Made by a program: the position numbers and the translations under genes
DNA from: Bacteroidota bacterium
Lineage (GTDB): Bacteria > Bacteroidota > Bacteroidia > Chitinophagales > Chitinophagaceae
Reading direction: 5' to 3'
NCBI GenBank assembly: GCA_023436425.1
Contig: JAEZJD010000248.1
Span: 1-15,185, forward strand
DNA: 15,185 nucleotides
Shown: positions 1 to 6,545 of the stretch, piece after piece
Numbering within the stretch: the first letter of the stretch is position 1
Layout of the letters: each line of letters opens with the position of its first letter
Notes under the pieces: generated by a model
What the model saw: only the letters and a program-made list of their open reading frames with translations
Databases searched by the model: none
What the model was told of the DNA's origin: nothing

Positions 1-1294
1 GTTTATCACTTATTCTAAAAATATTTTCAGCAAAAACAGCCGCATTGCGTGAATCGAAAGTGATACCACGGGCCCATTTAGTAGATGGCGTCATGGTGTA
101 TCCTGTAGCGCCACTTTCATCTCTCGCATCAGCACGGCGATGTGTGCTACCCGTGTACAACCGAACGCCCCCGGAAAAGGTATTTTCAAAATTACCGAGA
201 TTATAATCGGTAATGATGCGGCTCTCCATTGCATAATTTCTATATTGATCAATGTTCAATACGCGATCGTTAAAACGTCCTTTTGCTACATTGAAAGAGT
301 CTTTAACGGTAATGGCTTGCGTAAAGCCGATGCTGTTCCGGTCTCCTATTGTTGCGAAAAATTTGGTGTTCCATTTCGTGCTTGCATTAATGTAATAATT
401 CGCAATCAATGCAGGTGTTGTCCACGTGATGTCGAACCAGTTGCGACTACGCAAACTTTGTTGTGCATCTTTTTGAAACTGAACATCGGTGAGGCCGCCA
501 GGCTGCTGACTGCGGATGTGCGAACGCATCAACTCCGCACTCAGAGAAAATTTTGGAGTGATGTAGTACGTGAACGTTCCATAACCTGCATTGGTAAAAT
601 AACGGCTATTTTCTCGCCATCCATCGCCGTTTCTATGATCGAAAAACGTGTAGTAATGTATCTTATCTGTTTTCCCGCCAATTGCATTATACGAGTTAAA
701 AAGATTATTACTTCCAACCGTTTGCTGAGTTTCAAATTGAAACGGTTTATTGATTTCGCTGCCGTTGCGTAAAATGTAGTTCACCAAACCCCCAAACTGA
801 GGTCCGTACTGCAAAGAGCCTTGCCCGCGAACTACTTCAATTCTTTGTACCGCCTGCAGTTGCGGATTATAATAAGCTTCAGGATAACCAAATGGATCGG
901 CGGCAATGTCATATCCATTTTGCCGAACATTGAATTCCCAACTGCGGTTTGGACTTAAGCCTCTTGCTGAAATGCCGATTTGTATTCCGCTTGGATCGCT
1001 TTCCCAAACGTGAATGCCGGGAACTTTTGCAATCACCTGACGCATGTTGTTGGTCACAACATTTCCCTGAACATTATCTAAAACAATCAATGCATTTTTC
1101 TTTCCTGCATAAATACTCGTTCCTACCACTTCGGGCATCTGTTGGTAATCGCTCTTGGAAGCACGGCCAACGACAGTTACGTCTGGTAAATATTTATGTA
1201 TTATTGGCAATGTGTCTTCAACGACAGAAACGCCATTTTGAGCAGAAGCTAAAGTTGCTATAAAAACAAAAGTTAGTAAAACGCCTTTTTTCAC
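1..1294 (-). CDS. TonB-dependent outer-membrane receptor, FecA-like (partial)
   Basis: One uninterrupted minus-strand frame runs from a GTG at 1294 to the window edge: 431 codons, C-terminal part missing. The start fits a signal peptide (basic KK, then a hydrophobic stretch, cleavage near ASA-Q at residues 16-19). A TonB-box-like PDVTVVG follows at 37-43, then the plug domain: DNVQGNVVTNNMRQVIAKVPG, the ISARGLSPNRSWEFNVRQNG block, and VRGQGSLQYGPQFGGLVNY just before the barrel begins. This order and wording match the FecA (ferric dicitrate) group of TonB-dependent receptors. There is no N-terminal carboxypeptidase-like domain and no SusC-type feature. The role is presumably energised uptake of an iron chelate or another scarce ligand across the outer membrane; the substrate cannot be read from the sequence. 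No ATG lies nearby in frame, so GTG is the best start. Upstream lie a -7-like motif and a Pho box. Confidence 0.9.
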   Translation of the reverse strand, partial: MKKGVLLTFVFIATLASAQNGVSVVEDTLPIIHKYLPDVTVVGRASKSDYQQMPEVVGTSIYAGKKNALIVLDNVQGNVVTNNMRQVIAKVPGIHVWESDPSGIQIGISARGLSPNRSWEFNVRQNGYDIAADPFGYPEAYYNPQLQAVQRIEVVRGQGSLQYGPQFGGLVNYILRNGSEINKPFQFETQQTVGSNNLFNSYNAIGGKTDKIHYYTFFDHRNGDGWRENSRYFTNAGYGTFTYYITPKFSLSAELMRSHIRSQQPGGLTDVQFQKDAQQSLRSRNWFDITWTTPALIANYYINASTKWNTKFFATIGDRNSIGFTQAITVKDSFNVAKGRFNDRVLNIDQYRNYAMESRIITDYNLGNFENTFSGGVRLYTGSTHRRADARDESGATGYTMTPSTKWARGITFDSRNAAVFAENIFRISDK

Positions 1295-1320
1295 TGATCG
1301 ATCTTTTAATAAGTTGGTTT

Positions 1321-1329
1321 CAAAAGTTA
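1321..1329 (-). promoter_or_regulatory. Candidate -7 element for the TonB receptor gene
   Basis: Read on the minus strand this is TAACTTTTG, the Bacteroidota -7 consensus TAnnTTTG with one extra base between TA and TTTG. It lies 26 bases before the GTG, the same distance as the hemA candidate element from its ATG. No -33 TTTG is seen at the usual spacing. This is a weak call based on motif and position only. Confidence 0.3.
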
Positions 1330-1413
1330 AGAGCCGCAAAATTGCAGAGGTGCATGTCTTTTATTATTGACTTAGCTCAGAATTGACAATAACATGAGAC
1401 AGAAAAGCTGATT

Positions 1414-1431
1414 ATGACAGATCTATGACAG
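1414..1431 (-). promoter_or_regulatory. Pho box (PhoB-type operator) upstream of the TonB receptor gene
   Basis: On the minus strand the 18 bases read CTGTCATAGATCTGTCAT: two perfect CTGTCAT heptamers separated by four bases, an 11-base period. The enterobacterial Pho box is CTGTCATAWAWCTGTMAY, and the only mismatch is G at position 9. The site lies 119 bases before the receptor's GTG, in the orientation expected for activating it. It is about 84 bases upstream of the only -7-like motif seen, much further than the classical PhoB geometry, so regulation is inferred, not shown. Confidence 0.5.
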
Positions 1432-1451
1432 CGGGGAGATGGAGAGGATTT

Positions 1452-1997
1452 CTAACGCTGTCGCAGGTTTTTGTATATCTTAATGGCACTGATTAGCACA
1501 ATCATCAAACCAATCAGGAACGCAAAGCCCCACACAACACTAATGCTTTGCTTCACAGTCGCAAGCATCACGATGGCAATTAAAAAAATAGTTGCGACCT
1601 CGTTCCAAATACGAAGTTGTTGGGAATTGTATTTGAAAAGGCCGTTCTGTTGCTGCTTGTAAATTGAATGAAGCGAAAAATGATAGACATACAGCAGCAA
1701 CACAAAGATCAATTTGATCAGCAGCCACCTACCCGCGGGGATAAGTAATGTTTTATCCAAACCTCCGTTGAGCATCACCCACGGACCAAAAATTAGAGTC
1801 AAAATTGCGGACGGCCACGTTATGCCAAGCCACAGACGCTTGGCCATCAACGTAAATTGCTTTTGCAAAATACTTCTCTCCGGGTCGGGCTTTTCGTTTG
1901 CCTCAGCGTTATAAATAAATAGTCGAACAATGTAGAACATACCTGCAAACCAGGTAACGATGAAAATTATATGCAGCGCTTTTAGGTATTGGTACAT
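1452..1997 (-). CDS. hemJ: HemJ, protoporphyrinogen IX oxidase (CopD/UPF0093 family membrane protein)
   Basis: This is a 181-residue integral membrane protein with four to five hydrophobic segments (about residues 5-28, 55-80, 90-112, 132-150, 152-174). The N-terminus has the HemJ signature: His9 followed by TWFAGMFYIVR (15-25). Further conserved positions are the GRWLLIKL stretch with Lys95, His106 and the RxxNE segment (129-133). HemJ oxidises protoporphyrinogen IX to protoporphyrin IX in the inner membrane and replaces HemG or HemY in many bacteria. Its place in a heme locus that lacks hemG and hemY supports the call. It lies downstream of hemH on the same strand, separated from it only by the four-helix-bundle cassette. 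A heptanucleotide repeat starts directly at its ATG and replaces any normal leader. The CopD-like fold is shared with copper-resistance membrane proteins, but the context favours HemJ. Confidence 0.88.
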   Translation of the reverse strand: MYQYLKALHIIFIVTWFAGMFYIVRLFIYNAEANEKPDPERSILQKQFTLMAKRLWLGITWPSAILTLIFGPWVMLNGGLDKTLLIPAGRWLLIKLIFVLLLYVYHFSLHSIYKQQQNGLFKYNSQQLRIWNEVATIFLIAIVMLATVKQSISVVWGFAFLIGLMIVLISAIKIYKNLRQR

Positions 1998-2025
1998 GAT
2001 GAATGATGAGTAATCAGTGATGAGT
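1998..2025 (+). repeat. Left heptanucleotide repeat tract (inverted partner of 2421-2445)
   Basis: Four adjacent 7-base units are visible: GATGAAT, GATGAGT, AATCAGT, GATGAGT. The tract begins immediately upstream of the hemJ ATG (1995-1997) and ends four bases short of the stop codon of the four-helix-bundle gene (2030-2032). Over 24 bases it matches the inverted tract at 2421-2444 at 20 positions; three of the four differences are A/G transitions. It may be a terminus of a small inserted cassette. Confidence 0.7.
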
Positions 2026-2029
2026 AGAC

Positions 2030-2380
2030 CTAACCAATTAAACCAGACAACTGCTTAAATGTGCTAATAAGATGATGTGCCAGTTGCTTTAAATTATCAG
2101 TGTTAGTATAGTTTAACTCGCATGCAAGATCAAGAGCTGTGTCCACTTCAATCAATGAACCTCGCGAAACTTCGAAAAAGCGCTTACGTTCCGCTTCCGA
2201 TTTTCGAGAGCATTCTTCTGCGATGTTCAAGTGAACCGATAAAGCCGCTCTGCGGATTTGCTGAGTCATGCCGAATCGTTCTTCAGCCGGAAAATCCTTT
2301 GTCACTTTGTAACACTCAAGTGTAAATCTCTTTGATGCCAGAAAAACATCTTTTTTCGTATGAGCCAATTGTAAGAACAT
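2030..2380 (-). CDS. Four-helix-bundle protein of the 23S rRNA intervening-sequence (S23/IVP) family
   Basis: A complete 116-residue protein of the usual family length. Diagnostic segments are the YKVTKDFPAEERFGMTQQIRRA block (about 25-46), then SVHLNIAEECSRKSEAERKRF (about 48-68) and GSLIEVDTALDLA (about 74-86). These match the family consensus FPxEERxGLTxQIRRAxxSxxxNIAEGxxR, with Glu in place of the usual Gly after NIAE. It should fold as four antiparallel helices. Homologues occur as ORFs inside spliced-out 23S rRNA intervening sequences, as stand-alone genes in Bacteroidota, and as the Avd accessory protein of diversity-generating retroelements; the biochemical role of stand-alone copies is unknown. 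It sits between hemH and hemJ on the same strand, is flanked closely by inverted heptad repeats, and has no obvious link to heme synthesis. No reverse transcriptase or template repeat is present, so it is not a retroelement here. Confidence 0.88.
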   Translation of the reverse strand: MFLQLAHTKKDVFLASKRFTLECYKVTKDFPAEERFGMTQQIRRAALSVHLNIAEECSRKSEAERKRFFEVSRGSLIEVDTALDLACELNYTNTDNLKQLAHHLISTFKQLSGLIG

Positions 2381-2420
2381 AATTTTTTTTTAGTTCGCTG
2401 AATCTGCGTTTAAAGATTTT

Positions 2421-2445
2421 GATTACTGATCACTCATTATTCATC
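2421..2445 (-). repeat. Right heptanucleotide repeat tract overlapping the hemH stop codon
   Basis: On the minus strand the units read GATGAAT, AATGAGT, GATCAGT, AATC. It is the inverted counterpart of the tract at 1998-2025. The hemH stop codon (2430-2432) lies inside it, so the last residues of HemH (Met-Asn-Asn-Glu) are encoded by repeat sequence. The two tracts bracket the four-helix-bundle gene in an interval of about 450 bases and could pair as a long RNA or DNA stem. Confidence 0.7.
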
Positions 2446-3452
2446 TGTTGCACCCAGTTCGCCAGCGCAGCTACCCACAGCGGATGAACATTCAGGCATG
2501 GAATCATTTGAAAGCTCTCACCTTCATTGTGCATAAAAATCTCTTTTCCTTCTTCCGCAATTTCTTCCAACGTTTCCAAACAATCACTCACAAATGCCGG
2601 ACACACAACCAATAACCTTTTAACTCCTTGTTTCGGCAATTCGGCTAAACGAGCCGCAGTATAAGGCTGCAGCCACGGATCTCTCCCCAGTCGCGACTGG
2701 AATGACATACTCCATTTTTCGCCGGGAATCTGTAGCCGCTCCACCATTCGTTTCGTTGTGACAAGGCATTGATGCCGGTAACAGAACTCATGCGCCGCCG
2801 ACGGAACCTCACAGCAGTCCGCAATTTTCAGGCAATGGGCTCCCGTCACGTCACCTTTATATATATGTCGCTCCGGCACACCGTGATAAGAAAACAAAAT
2901 GTGATCGTATTGAGTGTCGAGATGTGGCTGAATACTTGCCTGCAACGCATCTAAATATTCTTCATTATTATAATAGGGTTTTACTGTGGTCAGTGCAAAA
3001 GCGTAATTACCTTTTCTGTGATGTTCCTTTGCATACTCAACAGCCGTTTCGTAGCTGCTCATCGCATAATGCGGGTACATTGGTATTAGTATCACTTCTT
3101 TCAAATCGGGATTCTGCTCCACCAATTCATCGAACGCAGCTTTTGGTGACGGATTCCCATAACGCATAGCAACAGATACAGGTTCCGGTATCTCATTTTG
3201 CAATGCATCACGCAGCTGTTCCGAAATGACAATTAGCGGCGACCCTTCTTTCGTCCAAATTGATTTGTACGCTTCAGCAGATTTCGGCGCTCGGAAAGGA
3301 ACGATTATCCCTTTGACCAGCAAAGCCCGAAAAAGCCATGGCTTGTCGATCACACGTTCGTCCATCAAAAATTCATCTAAATACCTCTTTACGTCTTGCA
3401 CCTCAGTTGAATCGGGAGAGCCCAAATTCATGAGAACGACCGCTCTTTCCAT
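2430..3452 (-). CDS. hemH: Ferrochelatase
   Basis: HemH inserts ferrous iron into protoporphyrin IX, the last step of protoheme synthesis. The start chosen is ATG at 3452 (340 residues) because MERAVVLMNLGSPDS is the family N-terminus; the frame stays open 30 codons further upstream, but that stretch is unlike the family and holds the promoter. Visible landmarks are YGNPS (98-102), IPMYPHYAMSSYET (123-136), the active-site SYHGVPERH (188-196, catalytic His190) and SDCLETLEEI (289-298), whose Glu293 matches the second catalytic acid. Between the His motif and CYRHQC lies a short insertion with extra cysteines: C207, C213 and C214, followed by C224 and C229. A metal site, perhaps the [2Fe-2S] cluster known in some bacterial ferrochelatases, is possible but unproven. 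It is divergent from hemA and upstream of hemJ. Confidence 0.95.
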   Translation of the reverse strand: MERAVVLMNLGSPDSTEVQDVKRYLDEFLMDERVIDKPWLFRALLVKGIIVPFRAPKSAEAYKSIWTKEGSPLIVISEQLRDALQNEIPEPVSVAMRYGNPSPKAAFDELVEQNPDLKEVILIPMYPHYAMSSYETAVEYAKEHHRKGNYAFALTTVKPYYNNEEYLDALQASIQPHLDTQYDHILFSYHGVPERHIYKGDVTGAHCLKIADCCEVPSAAHEFCYRHQCLVTTKRMVERLQIPGEKWSMSFQSRLGRDPWLQPYTAARLAELPKQGVKRLLVVCPAFVSDCLETLEEIAEEGKEIFMHNEGESFQMIPCLNVHPLWVAALANWVQQMNNE

Positions 3453-3458
3453 AGCGTG

Positions 3459-3466
3459 CAAAAGTA
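3459..3466 (-). promoter_or_regulatory. Candidate -7 promoter element for hemH
   Basis: Read on the minus strand, TACTTTTG is an exact match to the Bacteroidota -7 consensus TAnnTTTG. It ends only six bases before the hemH ATG, so a transcript from it would have almost no leader. A TTTTG lies 13 bases upstream, too close for the usual -33 element. The identical octamer serves hemA in the other direction. Confidence 0.55.
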
Positions 3467-3583
3467 GATACTGCAGCTTCAAAACCGTTACACGTGCCGC
3501 CTGCTCATCATCGGTTTCTACTTGCCGGATGCAAAATGACACAGCAATGACACGTCCGCGAAACAGTTGCGATTAGCAAAATA

Positions 3584-3591
3584 TACTTTTG
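3584..3591 (+). promoter_or_regulatory. Candidate -7 promoter element for the hemACDEF operon
   Basis: TACTTTTG is an exact match to TAnnTTTG, 26 bases before the chosen hemA ATG, implying a leader of roughly 20 bases. A TTG occurs 14 bases upstream, short of the usual -33 spacing. The divergent hemH/hemA intergenic region is 165 bases, and no Fur-like palindrome was recognised in it. Confidence 0.5.
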
Positions 3592-3617
3592 CCGCTGCTT
3601 CTCGTATTAACAGAGAA

Positions 3618-4841
3618 ATGGATCATCACAGATTAAAAGACGTAGCCAACTTTTTTGTAGCTGGAATAAACTACAAGAAGAATGATGCGGCTATTCGCGG
3701 ACAGTTTTCTATCAACAACGAACAGTACGATAAGATTTTAACACTTGCGAAGCAAGAAGGCATTACCGAGCTTTTTGTTCTTTCCACATGCAATCGTTCA
3801 GAAATTTATGGCTTTGCATTTTGCAGCTATCAGTTAATTCACCTGCTTTGTTCGCAAACTGAAGGAGATTTTGAAACGTTCCTAAAATCTGCTTACATAA
3901 AAAGTGGAGCGGACGCGATTGAGCATGTTTACAATGTTGCCGCTGGTTTGGATTCGCAAATTCTTGGTGATTATGAAATTGTAGGGCAGCTGAAAACAGC
4001 CATAAAGTTTTCGAAGAACAAAGGATTCGTAGGCGCTTTTACAGAAAGATTGACCAACTCTGTTTTACAATCTTCCAAACTGATAAAGAACAGCACGAAA
4101 CTCAGTAGCGGAACTATTTCAGTTTCGTTTTTAGCTATACAATACATCAGAAATTTTGTTGCAGATGTGGGTTCCAAAAAGATATTGCTGCTTGGCACTG
4201 GCAAAATCGGGCGAAACACTTGCAAAAATTTGGTTGATTATCTCCGCCCTCAAAGTATTACACTGATAAACCGCTCTCCGGAAAAAGCAGAAAAACTTGC
4301 CTGTGAACTTGGGTTAAGATCTGCTCCTGTTGAAAACTTAGCAGATGAAATCGCCAATGCCGATATCGTCTTGGCGGCAACTAACTCGTCGCAACCATTG
4401 ATCTTCAAAGAACATTTGCAACACGGAAATAAATTAATTGTTGATCTTTCTGTTCCATCAAACGTGGAAAAGGCAGCATCACTTTTAAGCAATGTCACCG
4501 TAGTAAATGTGGATGAACTTTCTAAATTAAAAGATGACACCTTGAAGGCCCGGGAAGCCGACGTGCCAAAGGCCAAAGCAATTATTGGCGAGTTGATGCT
4601 GGAGTTTACCGAATGGTATAACATGCGCAAGCATGTTCCTTTGCTCGTTGATTTGAAGGTAAAGCTTCGTGCGTTGTACACACATTCCCAATATTTTCAA
4701 ACCTACTCTGCTTGCACCAAAAAGGTCGATCTCGATATTCAGCGCGTGCTGAATGAAACCGCCGGCAAGATTAAAGCCAACAACGACCCGGGCTGCCAAT
4801 ACATATCGGCTCTCAATAACTTCATAACCGCAAAAGGTTAA
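3618..4841 (+). CDS. hemA: Glutamyl-tRNA reductase
   Basis: HemA reduces glutamyl-tRNA(Glu) to glutamate-1-semialdehyde with NADPH, the committed step of the C5 route. It has 407 residues from ATG 3618; the frame is open 17 codons earlier, but FFVAGINYKK at 12-21 places the family N-terminus just after 3618, and an earlier start would overlap the -7 motif. Landmarks: catalytic Cys58 in LSTCNRSEIYGF, LDSQILGDYEIVGQLK (111-126) before the spinal helix, the NADPH loop LLGTGKIG (191-198), INRSPEKA (217-224), VDLSVPSNVE (275-284) and a C-terminal dimerisation region to about 400. It is first in the operon; its stop overlaps the hemC start as TAATG. Feedback control by heme is known for the family but cannot be seen here. 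Confidence 0.95.
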   Translation: MDHHRLKDVANFFVAGINYKKNDAAIRGQFSINNEQYDKILTLAKQEGITELFVLSTCNRSEIYGFAFCSYQLIHLLCSQTEGDFETFLKSAYIKSGADAIEHVYNVAAGLDSQILGDYEIVGQLKTAIKFSKNKGFVGAFTERLTNSVLQSSKLIKNSTKLSSGTISVSFLAIQYIRNFVADVGSKKILLLGTGKIGRNTCKNLVDYLRPQSITLINRSPEKAEKLACELGLRSAPVENLADEIANADIVLAATNSSQPLIFKEHLQHGNKLIVDLSVPSNVEKAASLLSNVTVVNVDELSKLKDDTLKAREADVPKAKAIIGELMLEFTEWYNMRKHVPLLVDLKVKLRALYTHSQYFQTYSACTKKVDLDIQRVLNETAGKIKANNDPGCQYISALNNFITAKG

Positions 4842-5836
4842 TGAAAAGAACATTACGCATCGGTACAAGGGACAGTCAATTGGCTGTTTGGCAAGCTTCA
4901 TTGGTACAGGAGCAGTTAAAAAAATCAAACGTTCCATCGGAACTTGTATACATCAAGAGCGAAGGCGACCTGGATACCACCACTCCACTTTACGCACTGG
5001 GTGTGACAGGTGTGTTTACAAAAGCATTAGATACAGCACTGCTCAATAACCGCATTGACATTGCAGTGCATTCAATGAAAGATGTTCCCGTGCAATTGGC
5101 GCAGGGAATAGTGCAGGCCGCCGTGCTGAAACGCGGTTCGCACAAAGACATTTTTGTTTACAAAAACGCAGATGATCTTCACGAAATAGGGTTTCTAAAT
5201 GGCGAATGGTATACGGCGAAAAACGGCAAGCCAATGAAAACTAGCTCCCCGCGATTAACGGTTGCAACGAGCAGCGTACGGCGCATCGCGCAATGGCTAA
5301 ACCGGTATCCAAATCACAAGATGGAAAATCTTCGCGGTAATGTAAACACACGATTGCGAAAGGTAAACGATAGTGACTGGCACGGTGCCATCTTTGCGGC
5401 TGCGGGATTGGAACGAATCAATGTTCGTCCGGAGAATTCCGTTGATTTGGACTGGATGTTACCTGCGCCTGCGCAAGGCGCCATTATGGTCGTGTGCAGG
5501 GAAGAAGACAAAGATTCAATCGAATGCTGCCGCATTTATAATGATGAAGAAACAGCGCTGTGCACCAAAATTGAAAGAGATTTCTTAAGCGCATTGATGG
5601 GCGGATGTTCTACCCCCATTTCCGCATTAGCAATGGTGAACAACGGCGAAGTAAAGTTTTGTGGCAATGTATTAAGTCCCGACGGACAGCAAAAAGCAGA
5701 AATTGAAAAAAGAACATCTGTTGCGAATGCGAACGATTTAGGAATGCTGGCGGCAACAGAAATTTTATCACGCGATGGACGCACGATAGTAGATACGATC
5801 CGAAGGAAAGGCTTAACTGCAAATGATGAAGTATAA
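4841..5836 (+). CDS. hemC: Porphobilinogen deaminase (hydroxymethylbilane synthase)
   Basis: HemC links four porphobilinogens into the linear tetrapyrrole hydroxymethylbilane. It has 331 residues. Landmarks: RIGTRDSQLAVWQA (6-19), the catalytic-Asp motif HSMKDVP (77-83, Asp81), TSSVRR (143-148), NLRGNVNTRL (163-172), and ALMGGCSTPISA (251-262), in which Cys256 carries the dipyrromethane cofactor. Compared with E. coli HemC there is an insertion of roughly 15-20 residues before TSSVRR (about 118-140, NGEWYTAKNGKPM), which accounts for most of the extra length. ATG shares one base with the hemA stop, and the gene's 3' end overlaps hemD, so translation is probably coupled throughout. Confidence 0.95.
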   Translation: MKRTLRIGTRDSQLAVWQASLVQEQLKKSNVPSELVYIKSEGDLDTTTPLYALGVTGVFTKALDTALLNNRIDIAVHSMKDVPVQLAQGIVQAAVLKRGSHKDIFVYKNADDLHEIGFLNGEWYTAKNGKPMKTSSPRLTVATSSVRRIAQWLNRYPNHKMENLRGNVNTRLRKVNDSDWHGAIFAAAGLERINVRPENSVDLDWMLPAPAQGAIMVVCREEDKDSIECCRIYNDEETALCTKIERDFLSALMGGCSTPISALAMVNNGEVKFCGNVLSPDGQQKAEIEKRTSVANANDLGMLAATEILSRDGRTIVDTIRRKGLTANDEV

Positions 5837-6545
5837 AATCCTAAGCACAAAGAAACTGGAGCCGTCGCTGTTGCAACAAGCGATCGAGATTGGTTGTGAA
5901 ATTATTGAACAGGAGTTTATATCAGTCAAGTTAATTCCGAATACCGCATTCCAAAAGGCAGAAGTAGCCAATTGGGCAGAAAAACAAGATGTCGTATTTA
6001 CCAGTGCGAATGCGGTTCAGGCGGTATCCAAAATTTTAGAAAGCAGCGGAATCTCCTTTCCCTCTCATTGGAATATCTTCTGCATATCGGGCAGAACAAA
6101 AGCAGCTATAACTGATCATTTTTCAAAAGAACGAATAATGGCAACCGCCGATTACGGGAAAGATCTAGCAGAAAAAATAGTCGAACATGCGAATGAGGAA
6201 GTTATCTTTTTCTGTGGCAATAAAAGAAGAGACGAACTGCCAAAAATATTGCGGCAGGCAGGTCTTTCTGTTCATGAAGTGGTAGTCTACGAAACTATCG
6301 AAACTCCGGTTTCGATCAATCAGCAGTTTGACGGCGTACTTTTTTTCAGCCCGAGTTCTGTTGAAAGTTTCTTCTCAATGAATGACCTGCAGCAGAATGT
6401 TGTTTGTTTTGCAATTGGCAACACAACTGCGCACAGCATTAGACACCATACCAACAACAAAATAATTATCAGCGAATCGCCAACTCAGGAGGTTTTGTTA
6501 GAGGAGGTGAACTCCTATTTTCAGAATATTAATTGTTACGAATGA
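5823..6545 (+). CDS. hemD: Uroporphyrinogen-III synthase
   Basis: HemD cyclises hydroxymethylbilane with inversion of ring D to uroporphyrinogen III. It has 240 residues. The family is poorly conserved, but the expected landmarks are present in order: DVVFTSANAVQAV (56-68), FCISGRTKAAI (85-95), the FFCGNKRRDELP stretch (128-139), VVYETIET (153-160), VLFFSPSSVESFF (172-184) and CFAIGNTTAHSI (195-206). It begins with two adjacent ATGs (5823 and 5826); either may be used, and both overlap the hemC 3' end by 11-14 bases. Its stop overlaps the hemE ATG in an ATGA arrangement. Position between hemC and hemE strongly supports the call. Confidence 0.9.
   Translation: MMKYKILSTKKLEPSLLQQAIEIGCEIIEQEFISVKLIPNTAFQKAEVANWAEKQDVVFTSANAVQAVSKILESSGISFPSHWNIFCISGRTKAAITDHFSKERIMATADYGKDLAEKIVEHANEEVIFFCGNKRRDELPKILRQAGLSVHEVVVYETIETPVSINQQFDGVLFFSPSSVESFFSMNDLQQNVVCFAIGNTTAHSIRHHTNNKIIISESPTQEVLLEEVNSYFQNINCYE

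Noticed and set aside
140..772. A 210-codon plus-strand ORF, and another at 949-1263
   Set aside because: Both lie antisense to the continuous TonB-receptor frame, whose translation matches the family from signal peptide to plug. The plus-strand translations show no recognisable domain.
2030..2380. Diversity-generating retroelement (Avd-like accessory protein)
   Set aside because: No reverse transcriptase, template repeat or variable repeat is in the window. The protein fits the stand-alone S23/IVP group equally well.
3453..3542. A 30-residue N-terminal extension of ferrochelatase
   Set aside because: MERAVVLMNLGSPDS is the family N-terminus; the extension matches nothing and includes the exact -7 motif at 3459-3466.
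3453..3617. Fur- or heme-regulator operator between hemH and hemA
   Set aside because: No 19-base Fur-like palindrome or other convincing inverted repeat was found by eye.
6502..6517. A perfect Shine-Dalgarno-like AGGAGGTGA followed by ACTCCT inside hemD
   Set aside because: It is 30 or more bases from the hemE ATG and encodes ordinary HemD residues. The hemE start is explained by the ATGA overlap, and other genes here lack such sites. Probably chance.
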